Shown here one piece after another: positions 18,910-28,795 of a DNA stretch of 64,000 nucleotides. Source of the stretch: DASVBE01 sp963770375 (GTDB lineage Bacteria; Actinomycetota; Actinomycetes; Streptosporangiales; Streptosporangiaceae). The stretch's first letter is position 1; every line of letters begins with the position of its first letter. A model generated the notes under the pieces. That model was not told the origin of the DNA. It ran no database searches and worked only from the letters and a program-made list of their open reading frames with translations. Made by a program: the position numbers and the translations under genes. The DNA lies in the NCBI GenBank assembly GCA_963770375.1, contig CAVYPM010000028.1:1-64000 (forward strand). Reading direction: 5' to 3'.

Positions 18910-19495
18910 GGGCGCCCCGGGCCAGCCCGGGACGTCATGCGACCGGCGGCTCGCCGGGCCGCCATTGACGATGTTCCCGCTATGCAGTTGAGAAAGAGCA
19001 GGGGCGCGGCAATGCGCCAGGAACGAGGAAATGCTGAAAGACAATCATTGGCGATGGAACACAGCCGGCCGGGTAATCCCGTCACTGATTAACAGCCGCC
19101 GGCCAGGCAAAAGGAAACCGCCCGCAGGAATTCATCCTGGGGCGGCGCCGGTGCATCAGCCTGGGCTGCTACACGGGCGCCTGCCCGGCCGCCGGACCCA
19201 GCCGGAGCTGGCCCGGTGCTGGCTGGCCCGGTGCTGGCTGGCCCAGGGTCAGCGGGCGCGGTGTCGGCTGGGCCGCCGGGAAGGGACCCGGCATGAGCTG
19301 GCCCAGCCTGAACCGGCAGGACGCGGCATTAAGCCGGTTCTGCTTAGGCTGGCTGAGCTGGGCTCGCACGGAAAGCACCTTTCCTGGTTCTTGCGGTCCT
19401 TGATTCCTCTGCCCGGTACAAATCCAGGGTAGATCCGCGCCGGGCCATCTGTAAACGAATTAAACGGGGCCAGGCCGGGGATTGTTCCCGCGGCC
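18910..19495. other. gene-free spacer with short repeats
   Basis: About 590 bases between the tRNA cluster and the cupin gene. I find no credible protein or RNA. Two tandem copies of GGTGCTGGCTGGCCC lie at 19215-19229 and 19230-19244; the same unit recurs at 33626-33669 and, shorter, at 30028 and 30208. Confidence 0.5.
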
Positions 19496-19918
19496 TTACC
19501 GGCCCGCGGCGGGCCAGAGGCTGGGGAGGTTGACCACGATCGCTTCCTGGCTGCTGCGGGCGATCACCACGACCGCCTCCTCGCCGCCGGGGTTCTCCTC
19601 GCGGTGCGGGGTGTACGGGGGTACGAAGATGTAGTCCCCGGGTCCGGTCTCCAGCCGGACCTCTTCGCGCCCCTCGGCGAACACGAAGACGGGATGGCCG
19701 GAGACCACGTAGATCGCGGTCTCGGAGTCGCCGTGGTGATGGTCGCCGGAACTGGCCCCCGGGGCCACGTGCGTCTGGCCCATCCAGAGCCGGGCCGAAC
19801 CGCAGGCCGTGCCGGAGATAGCGGCCCAGCGCATCATGCCGGCGGTCTGGCCGGTGGCGGTGGTCAGCTCGGAGCCGCGGATCCGGGCCAGCGGCGCGTG
19901 CCAGTGGTCGTCGGTCAC
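19496..19918 (-). CDS. cupin-domain protein
   Basis: A 140-residue single-domain cupin. Metal-binding motif 1 is GDHHHGDSETAIYVVSG and motif 2 is PGDYIFVPPYTPHREENP. The fold is used by many small enzymes and sugar or phenol binding proteins, so the substrate is open. It lies 26 bases downstream of the next minus-strand gene and probably shares its transcript. Confidence 0.85.
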   Translation of the reverse strand: MTDDHWHAPLARIRGSELTTATGQTAGMMRWAAISGTACGSARLWMGQTHVAPGASSGDHHHGDSETAIYVVSGHPVFVFAEGREEVRLETGPGDYIFVPPYTPHREENPGGEEAVVVIARSSQEAIVVNLPSLWPAAGR

Positions 19919-19944
19919 GGCTGGCTCCTGTCCCCGGTCACCGG

Positions 19945-20235
19945 TCAGCGGGCCGCGAGAACCTCGGCTACCTTGGCCGCCGCGCCATCCGGGTCGTCGG
20001 TGTCGGCCAGCAGCTCGCCCCAGGACCAGCGGTAGTACCAGCGCAGCCGGCCGCCCTGATCGGTGCCCGCGGTGCAGTGAATGCTCTCGGCCAGCATGGT
20101 CGCGCCCGGAATGAAAACGTGCAGGGCCGCCGGGTACGTGCTCTTCACCGTGGCGTGAAAGCCCTCGGTATCCAGGGCCGTGGCGAGCCGGTGCAGATGG
20201 TACGTCCGCGCGTGATCACGAGTGCCGTCCAGCAT
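19945..20235 (-). CDS. hypothetical protein, 96 residues
   Basis: Not a family I recognise. The sequence is globular and ordinary in composition (TYPAALHVFIPGA, RWYYRWSWGELLADTDDPDG), with a Trp/Tyr-rich strand and no signal peptide. Codon use matches its neighbours and it abuts the cupin gene on the same strand, which supports a real gene. Confidence 0.65.
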   Translation of the reverse strand: MLDGTRDHARTYHLHRLATALDTEGFHATVKSTYPAALHVFIPGATMLAESIHCTAGTDQGGRLRWYYRWSWGELLADTDDPDGAAAKVAEVLAAR

Positions 20236-20367
20236 GTTCCCTGCCTTGCGTTGGTCGGCACATTGTCAGTTCTCGCGGTGCCTTCTTGTCAAGCTAGCAC
20301 CAGGACGGCCAGCCGGGGAGTACCGCCACGACTGGCCGCCGAAACTGCCTGGTGCGGGCCGAAGGCG

Positions 20368-22948
20368 CTAACGGCCGTCGTGGCCGTCCCAGCCGCGCTC
20401 CTGGTACGGGTCGGGCGGCCAGTAGCCCTGGGGGCCGGGCAGGCCCGCAGGCCCGTCCGCCGGGTAGCCGGGCAGCGGGCCCAGCCGGTCGTAGCCCGGC
20501 AGGCCCTGGCCGCCCTGGCCCTTGTGCTTGCCGGTGTAACCGGCCGGCAGCTGGCCGGGCGGAATGGAGTAGCCGTTCCCGTAGGCGCCTCCGGCGGGCG
20601 GGGTCGGCGCGGGCGGGGCGGGCACCGGCCGGTGCCGGCCGCTGCTGGGGGCGGGGGTGGGCAGGTAGCCGCTGGCCAGGCTGGGCGTGTAGCCCGGCAG
20701 GTCGGTGCTGATATAGCTGCCGGTGTCCTCGTTCACGTAGCTGCCGTACGGGTTGCCGGCCGGGGCGGAGGAGGACGGGAAGCTGGGTACGGGCGGCGGT
20801 GGGGCAATACCGGGCTCCTCGCGGCTGTACCCGCCGCTGTGCCCGTCATGGTGACCGTAGCCGTTGCCGCTGCTGGCCGCGCCACCGTGGCCGTGCCCGT
20901 TGCCGCCACGGCCGCCGGCCGTACCGGGCCCGGCCGGGATGGGGTAGCCGCCGCTGTGGCTGCTATAGCCGTCCGCGTACCCGGCCCCGCCGCCGGGGAC
21001 GCCCGCGGTGCCGAGCCCGTCCGGGCGGGCGTGGGCGCCGGAGTGGCTGCTGGGGACGCTGGCGCTGCCATAACCGTTCGGGACCGAACCGTTCGGGACG
21101 GAGTAGGCGCCGGAATGCCCGTTGCCGCCGTAGCTGTGCGGCCCGGAGTGGCCGTTCGCAACGGGATGCCCGTTCGCGGCATGGCCGGTAGTCGCAGTGT
21201 GACCGTTCGGGGAAATGCGGCCGTTCGGGCCCAGATGGCTGTCCGGGCCGACGTGCAGACCGGAACCATCGTCGTGACGGCCGTGCCCGCCACTGTAGCC
21301 CGTGGACGGGTAGGCGCCGTTGCCCGTGACCGGGCCGCCGCCGGGGTATCCGGCCGGGGCCGCGCTGGGCGGCGGGTAGGCCGCCACGGCCGCCGGGGCG
21401 GGCGGCACGCTGGCGGCGGCGTAACCGACCGGGCCGCTGGGGTGCTGCCCGGCGGGCGCGCCGTACCCGGGGAACTGGACGGTGCTGTAGGCACCCGAGT
21501 CGGAACTGTACGCACCCGAGTCGGATACCGGGGCGGCGGCGCGCGCCCGCGAGGCGCGGAACGACCGGCTGTCCTCGGTGATCCGCGGGAACGACGGGCT
21601 GGTCAGCGGGTCCTCGTCGAGCGGCTGCGGGAGCGGCCGGCTCTGCGGGACCGGCGGGGGCACCGGGCGGGCCTGCGGCATGGGCGCGGCCGCGGGCCGG
21701 GCCGGGCCGGGCATCGCGGGGGGCGCAGGCGGCGCGGGCGGGGCACCGAGGAACTCGGGGGCGTATCCGCCGGCGGCGGCGCGCTGCGGCAGGCTGCGCG
21801 CCGGCAGCGGTGCGGGCTCGCGGGGCGGAGCGCCCATCGGTCGCTGGTCCGGGCCGCGGCGGCCGTCAGCGGCGGGCCTGCGGGGCTCGGCGCCGCGGTG
21901 GTGCGGGTCGCGATCGCCGTGCGGCGGCTCCTGGGCACCCGGCCCGGCGGCAGCCGCGGCCAGATGCCGGAGATCGGGCCGCTGCTGGATGACCGTCTGC
22001 GCCTCGGGGCCCGGCCGCGGGGACCGCTGCTGGGCCATGGTCTGCGGCTCCGGGGCCGGCCGGGCGGGGCGCCGGCTGGATGCCGGGCCACGGGCCGGGT
22101 CCTCGACGTCCGGACGGCCTTCCGGCGTCCGGGTGACCAGTGGCTTGTCGGACGCGACTTCTTTCCAGTAGTCGGCGTCGGACAGGTCGTCCCAGTCGGT
22201 GCTTGGCCAGTCCTCGTCGTCGCCGGACCGCTTGGCCTTGCCCTGGGACTTGCTCAGCCGAGGCTTCAACCGCACCACTTCCTGGTCGAGATCGTGGGGT
22301 CCGTGGGGGGGACGGACGGGCCGGTCCGGGCGGGGCCCGGGGCCGGCACCTGCCGGGGGGCCATGCTCAGGCCCGGCATCAGCTGGGGGTGCGCGCCGCT
22401 GCTCCGGGTTCTCCGGGTTCTCCGCGACGGCCAGGGGAGGGGGGCCATCCTGGCTCGCGTCCGGGCGGGGCCGGTCACCGGGTTCGGCCGGGGGACCGTC
22501 CGCCGGGCGGCGCTCGCCGGCGGGCGGGGAGCGGTGCTGCTCGGCCAGCGCCCGCTGCTCCGGGGCGGGCGGCCGGGGCGCGGCCGCGACCGCCGCCACC
22601 GCGGCGGGCACCTGGTCCCGGGAAGGAGCCGGGGCCGGCACCGGGGCGGGAACTCTCGCGGGCCGCCGCTCGCCAGCCGGGGGGAGGCGCCGGGGCAGCG
22701 GAAGGGGCAGGGGCCGCCGGGACCTTGGCCGGACGCCGGGGCCGGGCGGGCTCGCGCCAGGGCTCGTTCCCGCCGCCGCCGTTCCGGTCGTCGGCCTGGC
22801 CGCGGCCGGCCTTGGCGGGCCGGTCCTTGCTGGGGGGCGGATCGCCCAGGCGGGCGCGCTCGTTCTTCTTTATCAGGTGCAGCCCGATGACCACAGCCAG
22901 CACAATGACCGCTACAACGGCTGGCAAGCCGATCACGAGCGGAGTCAT
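20368..22948 (-). CDS. membrane-anchored Pro/Gly/Ser-rich repeat protein, one apparent frameshift
   Basis: From ATG 22948 the protein opens with one membrane helix (PLVIGLPAVVAVIVLAVVIG) followed by a positive stop (HLIKKNERAR) and a charged Pro-rich region. The frame then shifts at a run of six G (22679-22684). Removing one base gives PPAGERRPARVPAPVP and joins a 757-residue open frame. That part has an acidic block (DWDDLSDADYWKEVASDKPL) and then long low-complexity repeats built on NGH, HSG, SGAYS and GYP. The whole would be about 860 residues. Similar anchored disordered proteins are found in actinomycetes; no function is known. The slip may be a sequencing error or a real switch. Confidence 0.6.
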
Positions 22949-23176
22949 CGCACCATCCAGCAAGCATGACCTCGTGGGTGGCGCAGCGAAAGCCCCGCGC
23001 GGCCATAGACGCGGGCCTACCTAGTAGCGCTGGCGCCCTCAGTGTTACCCGGGCTGATCACTCAAATGCGATTGTGCCGAACCATCTGGCTGCTGTCCCG
23101 GGATTCGGGAAGTTTTTACCACCTTTGCATTACTTTCCGCTACTCTACCACTACGCTATGCGAAAATCCTGTCCGT

Positions 23177-23746
23177 TTAGTCCCCTGCTGTCGCAGTCAG
23201 CCGCCCTCTGGCAATAGCGTTCCGCGCAATCGCGGTCCACGCCGCTTTTACGCTGGCCCCGTTGCCAAGGTGCAGCTCCGTGCTCAATGCGTAAATCGTG
23301 AATCGGTAGCTGTGGCTACCGTGAATCGGACAGGGTGCGTCATATCCTGCGAAGCCGCGGCTATTATTCGCCTGGCGCGCTCCGGGGGGCAGCTGGCGGC
23401 CCGTCTGAATGTCGGTCGTGGTGGGCCGGATATCGAACACGATCCAGTAAATGTAGGGCGTGATCGGGGCGTCCGCATCGTCCACAACCAGGGCCAGCGA
23501 CCGGGTCCCGGCCGGCGCGCCGGACCAGTAAATGGCCGGGCTGCCGCCGTGGCCATGGCAGGTGTATTGCGCTGGGATTGCACCCCGCCCAAACAGCGGA
23601 CTGGTAACGGTCATCACCTGCGGCGCATTCTGCCGCAGCTGCTTGGGCCCGGTCAGCAGGCTGCACCCGGCCAGCAGCACCGCGGCCGTGGTCACGGCCA
23701 CAGCGCGCACCCCGGGAATCGCCCGCTTCCACCGGCGCAAGCGCAT
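23177..23746 (-). CDS. PEBP/YbhB-family lipoprotein
   Basis: A 189-residue protein with a signal peptide ending in lipobox LLAGC. The mature part is a phosphatidylethanolamine-binding protein / Raf kinase inhibitor-like domain: ALVVDDADAP, WIVFDI, and GYDAPCP with the HGSHSYRFTIYAL strand. Members bind small anionic ligands; in actinobacteria the lipoprotein form is common and its role unproven. Confidence 0.9.
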   Translation of the reverse strand: MRLRRWKRAIPGVRAVAVTTAAVLLAGCSLLTGPKQLRQNAPQVMTVTSPLFGRGAIPAQYTCHGHGGSPAIYWSGAPAGTRSLALVVDDADAPITPYIYWIVFDIRPTTTDIQTGRQLPPGARQANNSRGFAGYDAPCPIHGSHSYRFTIYALSTELHLGNGASVKAAWTAIARNAIARGRLTATAGD

Positions 23747-23835
23747 CTCTCCCTGCCGTCAGCCGACCGTCCCGACGGGTGATCCTAACCGCCCAGCGGT
23801 CCTGCGCGGGCCCGGTGCGCATACTCGGCCGTCGC

Positions 23836-24798
23836 TCAGTCCGGCTGGCGGGACGTGCCCAGCATGATCTCGTCCCAGGACGGCACCGACGCCCGGCGGG
23901 ACCGGCCGCCCGCGGCCTTCCGGGCCGGGCGCTGACCCTGGGCCTGGGCCGCAGCGGGCTCGGCCTGCGGCGGGACCTCCTGGGCTTCCCGCGCCGCAGC
24001 AGGCTGCTGCTCGGGCGCCGCCGGCCCGGACGGCGCAGCGGCCGGAGCCGGGACCGGGGCCTGCGGTGCGGCGGCCGGACCACCCGCCGCGGGCACCGCC
24101 CGGGCTCCGGGCCGGCTCTCGTCCCGGCGCGACTCGCCCGGGTGGGCGGCGAACCGCGACCCGATCGGGGTGACCGTGGCGGTCGCGGGCTCGGGCGTGC
24201 CCAGCCGCCCGGCGGGCAGGTCGGCACCGGACAGGCAGAGCCGGGCGGCGTTGTCGTCGGCCGGGCTGGCGTGCCGCCGCCGCGGGTCGAAGACCCACTC
24301 GGCCATCTGCGGCCGGTTCCCGGTGATGAACATCAGCTGCACTTGCCAGTTGCCGTCCGGGCGCTTGCGGGAGTCCCACTGCGCGTCGTCGGGGTTCGTC
24401 CCGGCCTGGATGAGCCGCTCGCTGACGATCTCCCCGAGCCGCGGCCCGGGGCCCGCGTCACCCGGCCCGCGCACGGTGGCCCGCTGGGCCTCCTGGGCCC
24501 GGTACGCCCGCTCGGCCAGCACCGGGCCCTCGAACCGGCGGACGCGCTCGATGGGTATCCCCGCCGCGTCGGCGATCTCGTCCGCCGTCTCGCCGGCTCG
24601 GATCCGGTCCTGGATCTCCTTGGGTCGCAACGGACTCTCCACTTCGATGTCGTACTGAGCGAGCCGGGAGAACTGGCCTCGTGCCACCGTCCTTAGCCGG
24701 TCATCGATCGGCAGCGAGAACCGGCCGCCTCGTCCCGGCACCGCGAGGACGGCGTAGCTCCCGTCCTCGCTGACTGCGACGAGGCGCAGTTCCTGCAT
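23836..24798 (-). CDS. sepH: septation protein SepH
   Basis: A 320-residue protein from ATG 24798 behind GGAAGGG. The N-terminal DUF3071 domain is clear: MQELRLVAVSEDGSYAVL, FSLPIDDRLR, and a helix-turn-helix-like strip with LRPKEIQDRIRAGETADEIA. The C-terminal half is a Pro/Ala-rich linker ending in a basic patch and SVPSWDEIMLGT, the conserved end of the family. In Streptomyces and mycobacteria SepH binds FtsZ and promotes its assembly at the division site. This gene is a strong actinobacterial marker. Confidence 0.93.
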   Translation of the reverse strand: MQELRLVAVSEDGSYAVLAVPGRGGRFSLPIDDRLRTVARGQFSRLAQYDIEVESPLRPKEIQDRIRAGETADEIADAAGIPIERVRRFEGPVLAERAYRAQEAQRATVRGPGDAGPGPRLGEIVSERLIQAGTNPDDAQWDSRKRPDGNWQVQLMFITGNRPQMAEWVFDPRRRHASPADDNAARLCLSGADLPAGRLGTPEPATATVTPIGSRFAAHPGESRRDESRPGARAVPAAGGPAAAPQAPVPAPAAAPSGPAAPEQQPAAAREAQEVPPQAEPAAAQAQGQRPARKAAGGRSRRASVPSWDEIMLGTSRQPD

Positions 24799-25111
24799 CG
24801 TTGTCCCTTCCGCGCTGCCCGGGCCGCGCAGGGGCGCAACCTGCACCTGCCCCCACGCCCGAGTCTGACGGGTGCGGCAGGTGAGACCAAGCACCGCGCC
24901 CGGCATGTCCCGGCTGATCCTGCCAGGTTCGCCCGGGCGGCGCGGCGCGCAGGAGCAACACCGGGCGAACCGGGGCGGGTAGAGTGCCGGCTGGCGGAGC
25001 GGAACGCCTGCCGGGGCCGCGCGGCGATGCGACGCAATGCGGGCCCGGGTGAGGGTGCCAAGGGGCCAGAGGTCTTCCGAACGGCAGTCCAGCCGGAAGG
25101 TAGTGGCGAGA

Positions 25112-25591
25112 ATGCGGCACTTGCTGGGATTTGTACTTGGCGTGATCGCCGGTGCGGCGCTGTTCTTCGGCGTCGGCTGGGGCGTGGCCAGGCTGGCGGC
25201 GATCAACGGCAGCGGCGAGAAGCTCGCCAGCATGCACGGCGCCGAGGCGCTGGCCGCGGTCGGCGGCACGGCCCTGCTGATCGGCCTGCTGATCGTGATA
25301 CCGCGGGTATCGCCGCTGGCCGCCGGGCTGGCCGGGCTGGCGGCTCTCGGCTACACGGCCTGGTGGGTGTGGAACCCGCGGCAGGCCATCGGGCACGTCC
25401 CGCTGCGGTCGTCGACGGAAGCGGCCGGCTTCGCGGTCATCCTGACCTCCGGGCTGCTCGGCCTGATCGGGCTGATCGCGGTGCTGACCCTGTTCATCCC
25501 GTCCCGCTGGCGCAGCTACGCCCCGGCGGCCTACGAGGAGGAAGAGGACAGCACAGAATCCGACATCACCGCCACCGGCCTCCTCGGATAG
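25112..25591 (+). CDS. small membrane protein with four predicted helices
   Basis: A 159-residue protein from ATG 25112 (GGAAGG upstream). Hydrophobic spans occur near residues 4-26, 46-63, 66-84 and 103-127, followed by an acidic tail (EEEEDSTESD). Relatives are probably widespread in actinobacteria next to sepH, but I do not recognise a named family. It is divergent from sepH. A TAGAGT hexamer at 24980-24985 could be its -10. Confidence 0.7.
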   Translation: MRHLLGFVLGVIAGAALFFGVGWGVARLAAINGSGEKLASMHGAEALAAVGGTALLIGLLIVIPRVSPLAAGLAGLAALGYTAWWVWNPRQAIGHVPLRSSTEAAGFAVILTSGLLGLIGLIAVLTLFIPSRWRSYAPAAYEEEEDSTESDITATGLLG

Positions 25592-25610
25592 ATCACGCTG
25601 AACGGCGGGA

Positions 25611-25628
25611 CCCCGCGGTCACGCGGGG
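25611..25628. terminator. hairpin between convergent genes
   Basis: CCCCGCG (25611-25617) pairs with CGCGGGG (25622-25628) around a GTCA tetraloop. It lies between the ends of the membrane protein gene and aceA and could serve both strands. No T-run. Confidence 0.45.
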
Positions 25629-25680
25629 GGGTGGGTGGGTCCGTAACCACGGGGCCCGCCGGGCTTCAGGGACCGCAGGC

Positions 25681-27075
25681 TCAGGCAGTGCTGGCTGAAA
25701 CCAGGCTGGCGAACTGCTCGCTCTCGGTCGAGCCGTGCAGCGCGACCGTGGCGGCGTCCGGCGTGATCGCCGAGGTCACCAGGTCGAAGTAGCCGGTGCC
25801 GACCTCGCGCTGGTGCCGGGTGGCGGTGTAGCCGTGCTTCTCGGCGGCGAACTCGGCGTCCTGCAGCCGCACGTAGGCCGGCATGCCCTCCTCGGCGTAC
25901 CCGCTGGCCAGGTCGAACATGGCCTGGTTCAGCGAGTGGAAGCCGGCCAGCGTGATGAACTGGAACTTGTACCCCATCGCGCCCAGCTCCCGCTGGAACT
26001 TCGCGATCGTGTCCGCATCCAGGTGCGCCCGCCAGTTGAACGACGGCGAGCAGTTGTAGGCCAGCAGCTGATCCGGGTACTGCGCCTTGATCGCCTCGGC
26101 GAACTCGCGGGCCAGCGCCAGGTCGGGGGTGGCGGTCTCCATCCACAGCAGGTCGGAGTACGGGGCGTAGGCCAGCCCGCGGGCCACGCACGGCGCCAGC
26201 CCGCCGCGGACCTTGAAGAAGCCCTCAGCGGTCCGCTCGCCGGTCAGGAACTCGCGGTCCCGCTCGTCCACGTCGCTGGTCAGCAGCGTGGCCGACTCCG
26301 CGTCGGTGCGGGCCACGATCAGCGTCCTGGTGCCGCAGATGTCGGCCGCCAGCCGCGCCGCGTTGAGCGTCCTGACGTGCTGGCTGGTCGGGATCAGCAC
26401 CTTGCCGCCCAGGTGGCCGCACTTCTTCTCGGAGGCCAGCTGGTCCTCCCAGTGCACGCCCGCCGCGCCCGCCGCGATCATCGACTTCATCAGCTCGAAC
26501 GCGTTCAGCACGCCGCCGAACCCGGCCTCCGCGTCGGCCACGATCGGCGCCAGCCAGTACCGGTGGTCGCCGGCCAGCCCCGTTTCAGCTGCCTCGGCCC
26601 AGGCGATCTGGTCGGCGCGCATGAGCGCGTTGTTGATCCGCCGGACCACCTGCGGCACCGAGTTCACCGGGTACAGGCTCTGGTCCGGGTAGGTCTGGCC
26701 GGCCAGGTTGGCGTCCGCCGCGACCTGCCAGCCGGACAGGTAGATGGCCTTGAGCCCGGCCCGCACCTGCTGCACGGCCTGGTTGCCGGTCAGCGCGCCG
26801 AGCGTGTTCACGTACGGCTCGGAGTGCAGCAGTGACCACAGCCGCTCCGCGCCGATCCGGGCCAGCGTGTGCTCTTCCTGGACCGATCCGCGCAGCCTGA
26901 TCACGTCGTCGGCCGGGTAACTCCGCTGCACGCCGGCCCAGCGCGGGTCGGCCGACCACTGCGCGGCCAGCGCCGCGGCGTCCTGGCTGCTGGTCCCGGC
27001 GGCCTTGCGCGAGCCGTTCGGGCCGTTCGGGCTGGTGATCCGGTTCAGTGCCCCCTCGAGGCGATCGTTGCTCAT
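25681..27075 (-). CDS. aceA: isocitrate lyase
   Basis: A 464-residue protein. The catalytic loop reads EKKCGHLGGKVLIPTSQH with the nucleophilic Cys in KKCGH. Further family marks are WQVAADANLAGQTYPDQSLY, ADAEAGFGG and YNCSPSFNW. It splits isocitrate into succinate and glyoxylate, the first step of the glyoxylate shunt needed for growth on acetate and fatty acids. Start MSNDRLEGALNRI at 27075 fits relatives. A RamB-type regulator is divergent, which matches known control of this step in actinobacteria. Confidence 0.95.
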   Translation of the reverse strand: MSNDRLEGALNRITSPNGPNGSRKAAGTSSQDAAALAAQWSADPRWAGVQRSYPADDVIRLRGSVQEEHTLARIGAERLWSLLHSEPYVNTLGALTGNQAVQQVRAGLKAIYLSGWQVAADANLAGQTYPDQSLYPVNSVPQVVRRINNALMRADQIAWAEAAETGLAGDHRYWLAPIVADAEAGFGGVLNAFELMKSMIAAGAAGVHWEDQLASEKKCGHLGGKVLIPTSQHVRTLNAARLAADICGTRTLIVARTDAESATLLTSDVDERDREFLTGERTAEGFFKVRGGLAPCVARGLAYAPYSDLLWMETATPDLALAREFAEAIKAQYPDQLLAYNCSPSFNWRAHLDADTIAKFQRELGAMGYKFQFITLAGFHSLNQAMFDLASGYAEEGMPAYVRLQDAEFAAEKHGYTATRHQREVGTGYFDLVTSAITPDAATVALHGSTESEQFASLVSASTA

Positions 27076-27163
27076 GGATGTCTCCCGCCATCTCATCGTC
27101 CCCGGGTTTGACCTCAGCTTTACCGCCGCCCGGCGAGAAAACCACTCATCTGCCCGCGAAGAG

Positions 27164-27184
27164 TTGCAAAAATTCGCTTAAGGT
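27164..27184. promoter_or_regulatory. RamB-like half site and -10 of the ramB gene
   Basis: TTGCAAA (27164-27170; TTTGCAA on the other strand) resembles the core of the RamB site described in Corynebacterium. TAAGGT (27179-27184) is a good -10 hexamer six bases before the GTG at 27191, which predicts a leaderless ramB message and autoregulation. Inference from sequence. Confidence 0.45.
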
Positions 27185-27190
27185 AAACAT

Positions 27191-28699
27191 GTGAAAGCTT
27201 TCCTGGAGAAAGATCAGCAGTCCTTGACCGACGGTGCTGATCGAGCCGGCGGTGCCGGCGGGAACCACAGCGGGCCCGATCTTGCCCTGTTCGGCCAGCG
27301 CCTCCGGCACGCCCGCAAGGCCCGCGGCCTCACCCTGGCCGAGCTCGGCGCCAAGGTGGGCCGGGCCCCGAGCGTGCTGTCCCTGCTGGAGAACGGCCGC
27401 CGCGAGCCCAAGCTGTCCCTGATCGAGGCCCTGGCCCAGGCGCTGTCGGTGCCCGCTGCGGAACTGCTGCGGCAGCAGCCGCCCAGCCGCCGGGCCCAGC
27501 TGGAGATCGCGCTGGCCCAGGCCCAGCAGGCCCCGGCGTTCGGCGATCTCGGCCTGCCCCCGCTGCGGGTCGGCGCCCGGGTGCCCACCGACGTGCTCGA
27601 GCACATCGTCGCCCTGCACACCGAACTGCGCAGGCAGCGGGTCAAGCCGACGGCCACGCCGGAGGAGGCCAGGGAGGCCAACGCGGACCTGCGGGCCATG
27701 ATGCGCGAGCGCGGCAACTACTTCGCGCCGATCGAGCGGGCCGCCGCGGAGGCCCTGGACGGGGTCGGCTACCAGGGCGGCCCGCTGTCCCAGGGCCTGC
27801 TGCTCTCCGTGGTCAGCCACCACGGGTTCGCCGTCCGGTACGTGCACGACCTGCCGCGCTCCGCGCGGTCCGTGACCGACCTGCGGAACCGGCGGATCTA
27901 CCTCAAGCAGGAGTCCATGGGCACGCACTCGCCGCGCACGGTGCTGCTGCAGACCCTGGGCCACTTCGTGCTCGGCCACTCCGCGCCGCAGGACTTCGCG
28001 GACTTCCTGCGCCAGCGGGTGGAGGCGAACTACTTCGCGGCCGCGGTGCTGATGCCCGAGCAGCCCGCGGCCCGGTTCCTGGCCGCCGCCAAGGACGCCC
28101 GCGACCTGTCCGTGGAGGACCTGCGCGACGTGTTCGCGGTGTCCTACGAGATGGCCGCGCACCGGTTCACGAACCTGGCCACCCACCACCTCGGCCTGCC
28201 CTGCCACTTCGTGAAGAACGACGAGGGCGGCATCATCTACAAGGCGTACGAGAACGACGGGGTGGTCTTCCCGGCCGACGTGGCCGGCGCGATCGAGGGC
28301 CAGCGGATGTGCCGGGAATGGTCCGGGCGGCAGGTGTTCGCCGCGGCGGACCGGTTCAGCCCGCTGTGCCAGTACTCCGACACGCCGTCGGGCACCTACT
28401 GGTGCGTGGCCGTGGTCGACCCGGGCCCAGAACGCGGCTTCGCGATCACGCTCGGCGTCCCGTTCGAGCATTCCCGCTGGTTCCGCGGCCGGGCGACCAC
28501 GAGACGGGTGACCTCGGCCTGCCCGGACGGGGAGTGCTGCCAGCGCCCGCCGGCCCGGCTCGCGGCCCGCTGGGAGGGGCTCGCCTGGCCGTCCGCGCGA
28601 GCCCACTCGCACATCCTGTCGGCCCTGCCCCGGGGCAGCTTCCCGGGCGTCGACGAGGCGGACATCTACACGTTCCTGGAGCAGCACGAGGCCGACTAG
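27191..28699 (+). CDS. ramB: RamB-type regulator: XRE domain with IrrE-like and DUF2083 domains
   Basis: A 502-residue protein. Residues 35-90 are an XRE helix-turn-helix (RLRHARKARGLTLAELGAKV, SVLSLLENGRREP). The middle has an IrrE/ImmA-like region (LLQTLGHFVLGH, with Gly where the protease Glu of HExxH would be). The C-terminal part has the Cys-containing DUF2083 pattern (CREWSGRQVF, CVAVVDPGPERGFAITLG). RamB represses or activates acetate and propionate genes, including aceA, in Corynebacterium and mycobacteria. The divergent aceA supports the call. Confidence 0.85.
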   Translation: MKAFLEKDQQSLTDGADRAGGAGGNHSGPDLALFGQRLRHARKARGLTLAELGAKVGRAPSVLSLLENGRREPKLSLIEALAQALSVPAAELLRQQPPSRRAQLEIALAQAQQAPAFGDLGLPPLRVGARVPTDVLEHIVALHTELRRQRVKPTATPEEAREANADLRAMMRERGNYFAPIERAAAEALDGVGYQGGPLSQGLLLSVVSHHGFAVRYVHDLPRSARSVTDLRNRRIYLKQESMGTHSPRTVLLQTLGHFVLGHSAPQDFADFLRQRVEANYFAAAVLMPEQPAARFLAAAKDARDLSVEDLRDVFAVSYEMAAHRFTNLATHHLGLPCHFVKNDEGGIIYKAYENDGVVFPADVAGAIEGQRMCREWSGRQVFAAADRFSPLCQYSDTPSGTYWCVAVVDPGPERGFAITLGVPFEHSRWFRGRATTRRVTSACPDGECCQRPPARLAARWEGLAWPSARAHSHILSALPRGSFPGVDEADIYTFLEQHEAD

Positions 28700-28759
28700 G
28701 CAACAGGGCAAAAAGCCGAATACGGATTACGGTGGGCGCGGGGCGGGCCCCGGAACCTG

Positions 28760-28777
28760 GGTTACTCTTGAGTAACC
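28760..28777. promoter_or_regulatory. palindromic operator before the acyl-CoA dehydrogenase gene
   Basis: GGTTACTC (28760-28767) and GAGTAACC (28770-28777) form a perfect 8-bp inverted repeat around TT, 19 bases before the start codon. Its size and position fit a TetR-family fatty-acid regulator; no such regulator gene is beside it. Confidence 0.5.
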
Positions 28778-28795
28778 TAGGTCCTGAGGAGCCCC

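Noticed and set aside
20077..22890. 937-residue open frame on the + strand opposite the repeat-rich membrane protein
   Set aside because: Gly/Arg/Val-rich antisense shadow typical of very high GC; the minus strand has a membrane anchor and sensible repeats.
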